The position numbers were made by a program, and so were the translations under genes. The notes under the pieces are model-generated. The model was not told the origin of the DNA. It ran no database searches and saw nothing but the letters and a program-made list of their open reading frames with translations. Source: Micropterus salmoides (Eukaryota > Chordata > Actinopteri > Centrarchiformes > Centrarchidae). Taken from it: a stretch of DNA of 64,000 bases. Shown piece after piece: positions 1 to 10,519 of the stretch. Each line of letters starts with the position of its first letter. Position 1 is the stretch's first letter. The stretch covers positions 22,706,418 to 22,770,417 of the forward strand of contig NW_024044459.1 of the NCBI RefSeq assembly GCF_014851395.1, in the 5' to 3' direction.

Positions 1-1585
1 CTGTAAACTTAACATTGATAAATCATTTGTGAGGATACAGTTACTTATTTACACATACACAAACAAAGAGCAACATTACCATTCCGTTTTGGAGTTGTAT
101 TGTTTGGCCACCTGACAAATGTAATGTCTCCACCAGCTCCTAAGGGAAATATCTGGCTCTTTAGTTGCTAAATGCTCTACTGTGTTCAGCAGCTAGTAGC
201 TAACTTTCTTTTTGCAGTTTGGCACCGGGCAGGTAGCATACAGTAGGTTTTTAGAACTTTTCACTGCTGCGGCTGAAAATGAAACTATGAGAGCAGTGAT
301 AACAAACCAAAACAGCTGAAAAATGAAAACAATGACCTGAAAGTTTATAGAAATCTTCATAGAGGGGGACTAATGCTACTGCTAATTCTCTGTGGCTTCA
401 TCAATATGACCGACCCCATTCACATAGAAATAGTCTTGTGATCCAATATTAACATAAACGTAATTATAACTTCTTTAAAATACCTTTTCTTGCATATGCA
501 AATTCAACTTCAATTTGTATTTATTATCCTGAAGGTAATTTAGTTAGAAGTCAGACATTAACTATATAGGCCATACCAACAATCTATAGTCAAACACTAT
601 AAGCAGGCAGTACAAATTATAAATTAAATAAGTAGGAGTAGGAGTATAGAAAATAAATATACCAATTAAAAATGAAAAACAACAGCAGATCAAAGACAGA
701 AGCTTTTCTTTTATCTTGAAATGCAGAAGATTAAGATCCTCCAGATACAGAGCCAAACAAACTGCAAAGTAAGATAAAGTGCAGGTGTGCAAGTTACAGA
801 TTAAGCCTGTAATGTCTACAGTAATAAATGACATGTCTTTGTTTCAAGCATATTGTAGTGGTGTACTGAAGGAAGGAGATCAACCTCCTTGGGGTAGATG
901 ATCAGGAATGTTGAGAATATTTAACCACATTGGTTACATGTTGATTTAAGCCAATTTGTTACCTTCTTGTATTGTATAACATTTGTTATAGTATTATGCC
1001 TCTGCTTCACCTTTCTACTGAAGTAGCAGTAGGGTTTCCGCTGCAAAATTATTGCCTCCGCTGCTACAGAACATTACAGGGGTTGGCCTGCCGCAACTGC
1101 TGAAAAAATCCTAGAGGAAACAGTGCACTCAAGTGCCCTTGGTCTAGAGCAATTACCTTACTTTATGTGCACTGTAGCACACAGCGTTCTTCTCACACAT
1201 TGCCATCAGCTCCTCTTGTTTCCTTTGTCCTGCCCTGTTTGAATTCAGTAGTCGTGCTGATTTCACGAACAATGAGTTTCCTCATTCTGATGACCCTGTC
1301 GTTGCCAGGAGACAGAGAAACCCTTAACATGTCTGAAATGTCTTGCACATTATTTACTGCATTAGTTACAGCTACTAACAACATTTTTTGTATGCTGACT
1401 CTACGATGGCTTGGTTGATAATTTTTGCCAATCACTTGTCAATTATGGCGAAAAGCCCAATAAGTCTCCCTCCTTCCTCTGATAAGGAAGGTGCACACCA
1501 GGGCGCTGACACAAGGTTTGAATGGCGTCTCATTTCTCACCATCTGATCCAAAACCAGTTTCTTTTGAGCTGGTCTCTGATAGGA
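1..1585. other. Non-coding flank, nothing recognised
   Basis: AT-rich sequence with no splice-consistent coding frame, no conserved protein motif and no clear tandem repeat. The open frames present are short and cysteine/leucine-rich on both strands, as expected by chance. Confidence 0.5.
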
Positions 1586-1885
1586 GAGCAGGGCGGGAGC
1601 AACACAGGTGAAAGACATGAGGCTAACGAGGCACAGGCAGGGAGAGAGAGCAGGGGAAAACAGAGACAGACATGCAGAGGGATCACTGGGGTAACATGAC
1701 AAGGGTTACCGAACACTAGACGACAGACAAGACAGACCCCCAAAACCCAACAGACCAAAATAACGCTAACTAAACACAAAAGTGCAAAACACGGCATGGC
1801 AGACAGGCAGAGTGTGACAGTACCCCCCCTCAAAAGGACGGCCCCTGACGTCCTAAAACGAAACACCACAAAAAAACCAAACAGG

Positions 1886-2998
1886 TCAAGCCGGCCCAGG
1901 GTGGGCGGAGGGAGGCCCGGCAGAGGGCCAGAAAAACCAAACAAAAAGTCTCAAATACAGGCAGGGCAAGGCAGTCCATGGCCTCAGACTGAGCAGCTGG
2001 GCTGAGGACCACCGGCGAGACAGAGACAGCTGGGCTGAGGACCATAGACCGGACACGAGGAGCTGGAGTCGGTCTGACCACCGACTGGACAGCTCGGCTG
2101 GGGACCATGGCCCGGACACGAGGAGCTGGAGTCGGTCTGACCACCGACGAGGGAACAGGAGTCGATCGGACCACCGGCGAAGCAGGTGCCGGTCGGACCA
2201 CCGACGGAGCACGAGGAACAGGAATTGGCTGGGCCACCAACGGAGCTGGTGTTGGTCGGACCACCGACGAGGGAACAGGAGTCGATCGGACCACCGGCGA
2301 AGCAGGTGCCGGTTGGACCACCGACGAGGGAACCGGAGTCGGCTGGGCCACCAACGGAGCTGGTGTTGGTCGGACCACCGACGAGGGACCAGAAATCGGT
2401 TGGACCACTGGCGAAGCAGGTGCCGGTCGGACCACCGACGGGGCATGAGGAATGGGAGTCGGCTGGGCCACCAACGAAGCTGGTGTTGGTCGGACCACCG
2501 ACGACGGAACAGGAGTCGGCTGGTGAGCAGGCTGGCTGCTAGCAGCGCTAGCGGGCTGGGGATCAGGCGGACGGCAAGCAGCGCTAGCGGGCCGGGATCA
2601 GGCTGGCGGCTAGTAGCACTAGCGGGCCGGGGATCAGGCTGGCGGCTAGCAGCACTAGCGGGCCGGGGATCAGGCTGGCGGCTAGCAGCACTAGCAGGCC
2701 GGGGATCAGGCTGGCGGCTAGCAGCGCTAGCGGGCCACAAAACAGGCTGGGGGCTAGCAGCGCTAGCTGGCCAGGAAACAGGCTGGGGGCTGGAGTTCAC
2801 AAAACTCTTGGCCCACCTTGGCAGTCGACGTCGCAGCCATGGCCTTGCGGCTACCTCCCAGTGAGCCTTAACGAGGGCAGCTTGTCGGGATTTGCGGCTT
2901 GACGCGAACTGCCAGATTGTCCATAGTTCGGCCAAAACGTCCAAGAACCTCTCCCTCTCCATTTTTGCGTCTGCTGGGTCCATGTGTGGTCGGGTCAT
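1886..2998 (-). CDS. Repeat-encoded proline-rich open frame, function unknown
   Basis: The minus-strand frame can start at the Met of [12 protein letters not shown], although an upstream Met in the same frame extends it to 3040. The first ~75 residues are ordinary sequence, containing [18 protein letters not shown] and [20 protein letters not shown], with a basic, mixed composition. The rest is a tandem 12-residue repeat ([12 protein letters not shown] type), then Pro/Arg/Trp-rich sequence read from the 120-bp minisatellite. A second minus frame (1830-2498) reads the same minisatellite as a valine/proline repeat, so the original frame is uncertain. The frame lies wholly inside a dispersed repeat and is best seen as part of that element, not a host gene. 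I do not recognise the family. Confidence 0.3.
   Translation of the reverse strand: MTRPHMDPADAKMERERFLDVLAELWTIWQFASSRKSRQAALVKAHWEVAARPWLRRRLPRWAKSFVNSSPQPVSWPASAASPQPVLWPASAASRQPDPRPASAASRQPDPRPASAASRQPDPRPASATSRQPDPGPLALLAVRLIPSPLALLAASLLTSRLLFRRRWSDQHQLRWWPSRLPFLMPRRWSDRHLLRQWSNRFLVPRRWSDQHQLRWWPSRLRFPRRWSNRHLLRRWSDRLLFPRRWSDQHQLRWWPSQFLFLVLRRWSDRHLLRRWSDRLLFPRRWSDRLQLLVSGPWSPAELSSRWSDRLQLLVSGLWSSAQLSLSRRWSSAQLLSLRPWTALPCLYLRLFVWFFWPSAGPPSAHPGPA
2104..2530. repeat. Minisatellite, ~120-bp unit
   Basis: The phrase GACCACCGACGAGGGA recurs at about 2140, 2260 and 2374, with a diverged copy near 2491. Spacings are about 120, 114 and 117 bp, all multiples of three. Each unit contains three or four degenerate ~36-bp sub-units built on GGTCGGACCACCGACG. 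Every unit stays open on the minus strand. Confidence 0.8.
2533..2795. repeat. Minisatellite, 36-bp unit, about 7 copies
   Basis: Tandem copies of a 36-bp unit built around GCTAGCAGCRCTAGCGGGCC and GGGGATCAGGCTGGCG. The 36-bp period keeps the minus-strand frame, where it encodes a 12-residue repeat close to [12 protein letters not shown]. Edge copies are more diverged than the central ones. Confidence 0.85.
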
Positions 2999-3288
2999 TC
3001 TGTCACGGTTAGTGTTGTGGAGGCAGGTTGGAGGACCCAAACGCAGGACACATAGGCTAGCAGGTATAGTTCTGGTGGTTTATCAACAAAGGCAACAAAA
3101 GGCGAGCGCACTTACAGGAAGAGTGGCTGATCAAACAGAGTCCAAAACAAAGTAATCCAAAAGAGAAATCCAGAATCCAAAATCCAAAATAAGCAGGGAA
3201 ACAGGGAGACACGACGAGTAGGCTGGCAACACACTGAAACACTGGGTGAAAATAAACAATGACCCGACAAGGACAAGACAGAAACACC

Positions 3289-3291
<3 letters not shown>

Positions 3292-3320
<29 letters not shown>
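3292..3320. repeat. (TA)n microsatellite
   Basis: Uninterrupted TA dinucleotides lying just before the second 510-bp direct repeat. Confidence 0.9.
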
Positions 3321-3325
<5 letters not shown>

Positions 3326-3855
3326 GTGACTTACGAGCAGGGCGGGAGAAACACAGGTGAAAAACTTGAGGCTAACGAGGCACAGGCAGGGAGAGAGAGC
3401 AGGGGAAAACAGAGACAGACATGCAGAGGGATCATTGGGGTAACAGACATGACAAGGGTTACCGAACACTAGACAACAGACAAGACAGACCCCCAAAACC
3501 CAACAGACCAAAATAACGCTAACTAAACACAAAAGTGCAAAACACGGCATGGCAGACAGGCAGAGTGTGACAGTACCCCCCCCTCAAAAGGATGGCCCCT
3601 GACGTCCTAAAACGAAACACCACAAAAAAAACAAACAGGTCAAGCCGGCCCAGGGTGGGCGGAGGGAGGCCCGGCAGAGGGCCAGAAAAACCAAACAAAA
3701 TATCTCAAAGGGCCAAATACAGGCAGGGCAAGGCAGTCCATGGCCTCAGACTGAGCAGCTGGGCTGAGGACCACCGGCGAGACAGAGACAGCTGGGCTGA
3801 GGACCACCGGCGAGACAGAGACAGCTGGAGTCGGTCTGACCACCGACTGGACAGC

Positions 3856-4969
3856 TGTAGTATTAGTTTAGTAAAACTATTTATTATAACTAAAAACTCC
3901 AAATCTCCACCCTCCATAACTGCACTAGCTAAAGCTGCTAACAGCTCCCGTTATTTCATCTGAATGATGTTGATCACATGCTGTGATTTGATTGGCATGA
4001 AGCCAGACAGTTACCCTTGGCATCATCCTGACTAATCACAGTTAGGCAGTGGCATGACAATGGCCTCATCTGATTGGTTAATCATTTAATTTTTTTCACA
4101 AAGGGATGCCAACTCTGCCTAGCCTCCTTGCGTAGTCAGATAGCCAGTCTACGGTGGTTCAATATAGTATTTCACCACACATCCAACGTGTAGCATTTAG
4201 AGGGGCGCTGTTTCACTTATTGTAAGATAGTGAGAAATGAGGAAGAGATGACAGCAACAGCTTATAAGATTTATCGAAACTATAAATATTGTGTTTTTAT
4301 TGAAATGATAAATAGAGACTGATAAAAACAGGGGAAGGATGTATGTGCCTTATTTCCTCGTTTTGCCACGGTTTAACAACTGATAAGACTAGATGCAGTA
4401 AATACCTAATTTAAAGCTCTTTAAATTAATTTCTTTCCATATTAACACATTAAATTCAACAGTTGTCTTTGTGGGCGTCTCTCTCCAACACACACACACG
4501 CTGCTGCAGCAGTCTAAAGTAAATTACCATCATGTGATGGATTTTAGAGTCGGACTGTGTCACCTAGACTTATGTATTTGCAAAGTACAGAAGTGAAAGG
4601 AGCATGGCCAGTGCTGTCATTGTCAAAATCCTGAAAAGTCCCTACAAACTGCTGAGTGCAGGAGGTGTGCACTGTGCTGAAAAGACGCAGACTTTTTCAG
4701 GCAACTTCAGGACAATAACCTCCTAAATCACGACAACCACGTTCCTCTTCGACAGAGAGGCGAGACATTATGGCCAACTTAAAAACAACACCATGTCCTG
4801 AAAACCAGTGTTCCGGATTAACGATTGATTGATGAAACTCAATGCATTTTTACCCTGTAAATGACAAAGACCACCTTGTAACTCGGCGGGGCCGCTCCTG
4901 TCAAGGGCCCCTAGTACAGTGCGTGCCCTAGTGCAGCTGCACTGTCTATACCTACGCCCCTGGCCCCTG

Positions 4970-5007
<38 letters not shown>

Positions 5008-5008
5008 T
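3856..5008. other. Intergenic sequence, nothing recognised
   Basis: No conserved frame or RNA gene seen. It ends in a (TA)n run (about 4972-5002) that directly abuts the LINE starting at 5009. Confidence 0.5.
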
Positions 5009-6729
5009 GGCCCTTCACTACATCCTCCAGCACCTGGACAGCACAGTAAGCTACGCCAGGATCCTGTTTGTGTATTTCAGCTCTGCTTTCAACACCATCA
5101 TCGCGGCCTGCAGGACAAGCTGATTGTGCTTGACTCCACCTGCAGGTGGATCACTGACTTCCTCACAGACAGGAAGCAGCACTTGAAGATGGGAATACAT
5201 GTCTCTGACTCCCGGACCATCAGCACCAGTTCCCCTCAAGGCTGCATTCTTTCCCCTCTACTCTTGTCCCTGTACACCAACAGCTGCACCTCCAGTCACC
5301 AGTCCGTCAAGCTCCTGAAGTTTGCAAATGACACCACCCTCATTGGGCTCTTCTCTGGTGCGGATGACTCCGCCTACAGGTGGGAGATCGACCATCTGGT
5401 GACCTGGTGTGGCCAGAACAGTCTGGAGCTCAATGCTCTGAAGACAGAGGAGATGGTCGTGGACTTCAGAAAGAGCCCAGCCACACCCTCCTCCATCATC
5501 CTGTGTGACTCATCAGTCACCACTGTGGACTCCTTCCGCTTCCTGGGCACCATCATCTCCCAGGACCACTGGGAGCTGAACATCACCTCCTTCACCAAGA
5601 AGGCCGAGCAGAGGATGTACTTCCTGTGGCAGCTGAAGAAGTTCAGCCTGCCAAAAACTTTGGAAAACTAGATGCACTATAAGTATTCACCAGACTGTCA
5701 TAGACAGCGACATGGTCGTGAAGCAGATTCTGACCGAACTCCGCAGGAGGAGAACTTTGGACAAGACGCAGACTCTACCCTGGAGCTCACTGGATTTATG
5801 AGGGAAAGACCCCCCGAGCAGCGACACTAAGCTCTATAGCACCTGGCACTTTCTATTGTTGGGTAAGCACTTTATTAATGTATTAATGTATTTCTTTGTA
5901 ATTATTCTTAATAATTGTGTGTGATGTGTAGGCTATTTAGGTGTGTTTTTTTGGAAAACCAAAGACAATGATGGTACACTTCTACACCGCCATCATCGAG
6001 TCCACCCTCACCTCCTCCATCACCATCTGCCACGCAAAGGCAGGCTGCAGCGTATCATTCGGTCTGCAGAGAAGGTGATTGGCTGCAATCTTCCATCACT
6101 TCAGGACTAGTACGACCCCAGGACTCTGAGGCAAGCAGGAAAGATTGCAGCTGACCCCTCCCATCCAGGACACAAACTGTTTCAGACTCTCCCCTCTGGC
6201 AAGAGGCTGCAGTCCATCAGGACCAAAACCTCTCGCCACAAATACAGCTTCTTCCTGTCTGCAGCTAGCCTCATTAACAAGGCCCGGGTCCCTCACTGAC
6301 GCTTCCCCCTTTCAAATAATGCAAATGTCTCTGCACGTCTAAATTGTACTTCATTTCATACCATGCACAAACCTGGCACATATTAGTTTCTAATTGTTGA
6401 TTGTTTTATATTTTCATATTTATGTATTTATATATTTATGTACACAATATTCTCTTCCGTTGCAATACATCTGCACAACACAAACCGGAGTAATGCACAT
6501 GTAAATATCTGCCACATTGTTTTTTCTCTGCAAATAGATGTATTATTTTTCTCTATTCTTTTATTATTCTTATATAACTTGCATTTGTTGATTCCATATT
6601 TATATATTTCTACATTTATTTATGTCAACTGTATATTTGTCTATGTGTAGCACCTTATCACCAAAGCAAATTCCTCATATGTGTAAAACACTACTTGGCA
6701 ATGAAGCTCTTTCTGATTCTGAATCTGAT
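5009..6729 (+). mobile_element. Decayed L2/CR1-group LINE, RT part plus 3' end
   Basis: This is the C-terminal part of a non-LTR reverse transcriptase followed by a full 3' end. Readable blocks are YARILFVYFSSAFNTI (palm), STCRWITDFLTDRKQ, SPQGCILSPLLLSLYTN, LLKFANDTTLIGL, LELNALKTEEMVVDFRK and FRFLGTIISQD up to about 5658. After a 281-bp interruption the protein resumes near 5970 as MVHFYTAIIESTLTSSITI, and ends as AADPSHPGHKLFQ, PSGKRLQS and KTSRHKYSFF. Frames shift several times. The catalytic [YF]ADD box reads FAND, so a metal-binding Asp is lost. The 3' UTR ends in CTTTCTGATTCTGAATCTGA, the short-repeat tail usual for fish L2-type LINEs. The 5' part, including the endonuclease, is missing. 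The element is dead; family assignment rests on recognised motifs, without a database search. Confidence 0.85.
5669..5949. mobile_element. 281-bp insertion inside the L2 LINE
   Basis: The LINE protein breaks off after QLKKFSLPKT and resumes with MVHFYTA. The intervening 281 bp are bracketed by the same 10-mer, TTTGGAAAAC, at 5659-5668 and 5950-5959, which looks like a target-site duplication. The insert has no recognisable coding sequence and no clear terminal inverted repeats. A 10-bp match could arise by chance in AT-rich sequence. Confidence 0.45.
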
Positions 6730-6827
6730 CCCAACAGCCACTAGAGAGCACTAGTGTATAATTTCTCAGACCCATAATGCACTTAGCTGGTATGTAGAGG
6801 TTAGGTTTATATGAGTCCTCCTGACAA

Positions 6828-6936
6828 CTGGTGACCTGTCCAGGGTGTACCCTGCTTTTCGCCCGATGTAAGCTGGGATTGGCTCCAGCCCCCCGTGACC
6901 ATGTACGCAGGATTAGCGGTTGACGATGGATGGATG
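6828..6936 (+). mobile_element. Short 5'-truncated retrotransposon tail with 15-bp target duplication
   Basis: The segment runs from CTGGTGACCTGTCCAGGGTG through GGATTGGCTCCAGCCCCC to a GATGGATGGATG end. It is a 3'-end module seen very often in fish LINE/SINE copies. It is flanked on both sides by the identical 15-mer GAGTCCTCCTGACAA (6813-6827 and 6937-6951), a clean target-site duplication that fixes the insertion boundaries. Confidence 0.85.
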
Positions 6937-6951
6937 GAGTCCTCCTGACAA

Positions 6952-8755
6952 TATTTTTATGTATTTGGTGACACACTGGGAGCCCTCACTCAAAGCTATT
7001 CTGTTATTTGTACACAAAAATATAGTGAACATTGAATTATCAACACAAATTAATTAACCTGCAATTACTGTAGAATAAAACCTTGGTACTGAAGAATCAT
7101 CCAGAAAGATTACTGTAATTTGACTTGCATGTGTATAAAAGCTTAAAATTTTGTGAGAGTAGGTAATAAGTTAAGAGATTATTCTCTTCCAAAAGGAAAA
7201 CAGACAATCATCTGTCTTGCATTTGTTCTGCAGGATTGCCAAAACCTTTTTCTCATGGGAGTGGGGTGACAGTTCAGAAAGGTGAGTATCAATCTGTCAT
7301 TTTTCAAATGGAAAACAAAAATCAAGGACACATTGGCTCTACTAAAGACTACTATCTACTACCACTTTGATGTAGCCAATCCACATGTTAAAACCGCTGA
7401 TCAAGCTGAAGCCAAGAACTTCAGAAAACAAGAACAAAGCAGGAACATTTTGACTGATGTTTGTTTATCCATGCATCATGTGCCAAAACCAAAAAAAGAC
7501 TGCAAACTGTATGAGCTAGTGTTATATTTTCTGCTCATATTCAGTGTCCAGTGTCCCAGTCATGACCTTATGTCTCTGTTACTCATAGCTTTGGGGTAAA
7601 ACAGGATATTAGCCTTATGTTTTTTTAGGGCTCACATAAATAAATCATAAAACGATTCAATAAATGTTTGGGCTTGAAAAATACTTTATCTTCTTCTTTA
7701 CCTTACGTGAACCTAAAACAATTACCATTAATAAACAGATGATGTGCCAATTTTAAAGAAAAATCACAGCAAAGTCACTTTGGCAGGTAAAAGCAGTTGA
7801 CTGTGATGAAACAGTTGGTGATTGTGATGCAACAAAAGGTGGCTGTGACACAACAAGAGGTGATTGTGATATGACAAGATAAGTTCACATCTCTCTTGCT
7901 GGCAGATTGTGCTAGGAACATGAATATTGGTTTGCCCCATGTCCCAGGTGATGGCAAAACTGCCTGTTCATCCTGCTGCTTCATCCTTTTACACAGGTTA
8001 CAACCTCATATATCAAAAGGAACAGAGATTAATTGGAATATTATGTTTGTGAGACAATGTTTTAATTGTGTGCAGAATGCGTACACCATGGATTCTGAGG
8101 CAGGCATCCACCAGATTGGTTCAGACACAGACAGGGCTCCTTAATTACACTCCTCTATTCAGCAGCACTGCCAGTGCGTCAGCACAAACGTCATATTAGA
8201 GCTACACATGGAGAGAGGACATTGGAGAGAGAGACAGAGAAAGCGGAGAGGAGAGGAGAGGAGAGCAGTCCTTACAGCTGCCTGCTCACAGGCAGATGTG
8301 CTGTCACTCCTGTCTCTCACACACAAGGTGAAAGATTGAGGCTCTGTTCTTCACTGGCTCTACAGTATAAAATACAGATAAACTCCTGTGTTAGAAATGC
8401 ATCCAGCAGTAGGAAATCTATAGCAGCGGTGACTGGCATGCAGCCGTATAACCACTCTAAGATGACAGATTATTGATTCAGGTCTGGTTTGGCTGCGAGC
8501 CCAATATGATTATGAAATATGGCCTAATGATTTAATAAGGTGACGCTTGGTCTAGTACACGGCGACTAAAGACTTGATGATTGGTGATTGCTCCCCCTTT
8601 CACTCTAGGTCTCTCATTCTCTCTCATTTGATGCTTTACATCCACCTCTTGTCCTGGGTGTTTACAGTGGAAGCACCCACCAGCTCAAGGGATAATAAAA
8701 TATGCTATAACATGTTGTTTAATGGGAAATAGCAGGCAGTTCTTTATTTGCATTT
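6952..8755. other. Intergenic sequence, nothing recognised apart from one short tandem repeat
   Basis: AT-rich DNA with purine-rich patches (8215-8270, GA-rich). No conserved frame. The 21-bp tandem repeat at 7796-7880 is listed separately. Confidence 0.45.
7796..7880. repeat. 21-bp tandem repeat, 4 copies
   Basis: Four imperfect copies of a 21-bp unit close to GTGATTGTGATGCAACAAAAG. The minus strand is open and reads as a 7-residue Ile/Thr/Cys repeat, but nothing else suggests a gene. Confidence 0.75.
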
Positions 8756-8759
8756 GCAT

Positions 8760-9112
8760 CAACGGCCCACTCTCGTTCCCTAAAGAGAGAGTTATGCAAA
8801 GCAGAGCGCAAGCGGAAGGCCAGCAAACTTCATGTTTACTATGAGTACATGAAGACCTTAATGAAGTACTACCATGCGGCAGTTAATGATGCACGGGCAA
8901 CTTACTTTTCCACCTTGATTGCTCAGAACGCCTGAAACCCAAAAGGAAATTGAAAAAATCAGATCACAGACTGTTAGCAGCTGGCCAGAGCATTTTACCC
9001 ACAGACCATGTGATGTTGTATCCTTCAATTCCTTTAAATCAATGTCTCTTTCCGCCCTCAATGAGATGGTTAAACATATGAAGTCACTGCTTTGCCCCTT
9101 AGATGTGGTCCC
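8760..9112 (+). mobile_element. LINE fragment, linker between endonuclease and RT
   Basis: Translation gives KRELCKAERKRKASKLHVYY, EYMKTLMKYYHAAVNDARAT and YFSTLIAQN, then a stop. After a gap it gives SFKSMSLSALNEMVKHMKSL and LCPLDVVP. These are the basic linker and pre-RT segments of L2/CR1-type LINEs (compare ..WRKTKL..Y..YK..., FSxISLxELxxIVxxMKxSxCPLDxIP). The sequence between the two blocks is shortened, so this is a deleted, dead fragment. Confidence 0.7.
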
Positions 9113-9944
9113 TTTGAGACTACAACTACTACAGGTCCTACCTATCTATCAGATGCTTCTCAGTGACTATGGCTGGCTCCATTTTATCCCCCACAAATAT
9201 GCTCTAACATACGCACGCGCAGACACACGCACATACTCACTCCCCGCTCCCTTCCAGCCTCAATTAAGCCAGTCATAAAACCTCGCTATTATGCGTTTTT
9301 CTTCTACTGTTTAAGTAGCGTGATCAAGGGTGCACACTAGGTAGTTCTACTCTTCTTTAACGTTAAGCATACATTTAAACAACAACACTTACTATGGGTT
9401 GAGATGCATCACAGGTTTGCTCTGTTTCCCATCCAGTTTGGCAAAACAGCAAGTTCTCGCACGCTTTCATGGTCATGTGAACTGCAAAATTATGGTTTTT
9501 GGTTGTAATAATAATTTGTGATGTAAATAACTTTTTCAGGAGAAGGAAAATGTTTGTGGAGATGGATATAATTATTGTTGAAAATATGTCGAAGTGTAAT
9601 AGATATAAATCCTTTTCTGGAGTTAGTAAAATCTGTTTATTATATTGTGTAATGATAATGGTTAAGCCTAGTGGGAGGGGCTACTGTCTTTAAAAGTGGC
9701 AGCTTTGGGCCTGTGAGGTCAGTCTTGGCCTGGTTACAGAGGAGGTAAGTAGTGATTTGTATTTTTGTGGGGAGAGAGAAACAGAATTATTTAAGTTTTT
9801 TTAGTGTAACTTTATTATTGAGTAAATTTTTTTGATTTGTTTTCTTTATGCAAGTTTTTTCACTGTTTGTACTTTGGAGGCCGGCATAATAAAAATCACG
9901 TCATTATTTTTCGACTACGCCTGTGTTTTTCCCTATTTTGAGGA

Positions 9945-10035
9945 GGTTGGAAGAGAACCCCACTACAGTGTCCCTCAGGGTTCAATTCTAGGTCCCATTT
10001 TATTCTCCTATATGCTCCCTCTCGGTACAATCCCT
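9945..10035 (+). mobile_element. Small reverse-transcriptase fragment
   Basis: Translation reads YSVPQGSILGPILFSYMLPL, the VPQGSxLGPxLF RT motif of CR1/L2-type LINEs. The expected [YF]ADD box does not follow. Only about 90 bp can be recognised. Confidence 0.6.
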
Positions 10036-10519
10036 TCTCCCTCTCACTCCCAAGTTGTCACATATGGACGCCATAGGCATCAGTTTGTAATGCACTGGGG
10101 ATCCCCTTACTGTCATTGTTCAACCCACTGGGGAATGCTCTGCAACATCACTTTTGAACGGATATTTAATCAAAAAGCCAGAGTAATGAGGTGGTTGGGG
10201 TGGACTGGGCCAGAAACCAGACTTTCAGCCAGGGGACCGACGTTCATTTCTTGTGTGAAAAAAAAGTCAACATTGAATGTTTTTCTGTAAGTTACGTTGG
10301 TTATGTAAGTTGCATAATTTACAGAAGTAACGTTACTTTATTTACTTACTTTATTTAGTAACTTTACGTTGCTTTCATTTTCAGGTTCAAAATCTTATTT
10401 AGGGGTTGTACCAGAACAGGTTTACATGGTTGAATTTTCAAAAAATACCATATTTTTCTCATACTGCATATTGATGCAGCTCCTCTTTTCACCCTATGTG
10501 TTGTACGCTCCGCTCTTGA

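Larger units (their letters stand above)
1586..3855. repeat. Composite dispersed repeat with ~510-bp direct repeats
   Basis: A block at 1586-2095 is repeated, nearly identical and in the same orientation, at 3335-3855. Both copies start at GAGCAGGGCGGGAG, run through a shared C-rich stretch followed by CTCAAAAGGA, and end in GACCACCGACTGGACAGCT. Between them lie two minisatellites (2104-2530 and 2533-2795), a minus-strand proline-rich frame, and a (TA)n run. The layout fits either a partial tandem duplication of a 1.75-kb element or long terminal direct repeats. No integrase, protease or reverse transcriptase is visible, so the class is not assigned. The near-identity of the direct repeats suggests the duplication is recent. 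Confidence 0.7.

Noticed and set aside
2107..2864. Plus-strand open frames of 113-183 residues (Gly/Thr/Arg-rich repeats)
   Set aside because: They are readings of the two minisatellites in other frames; period multiples of three open several frames at once.
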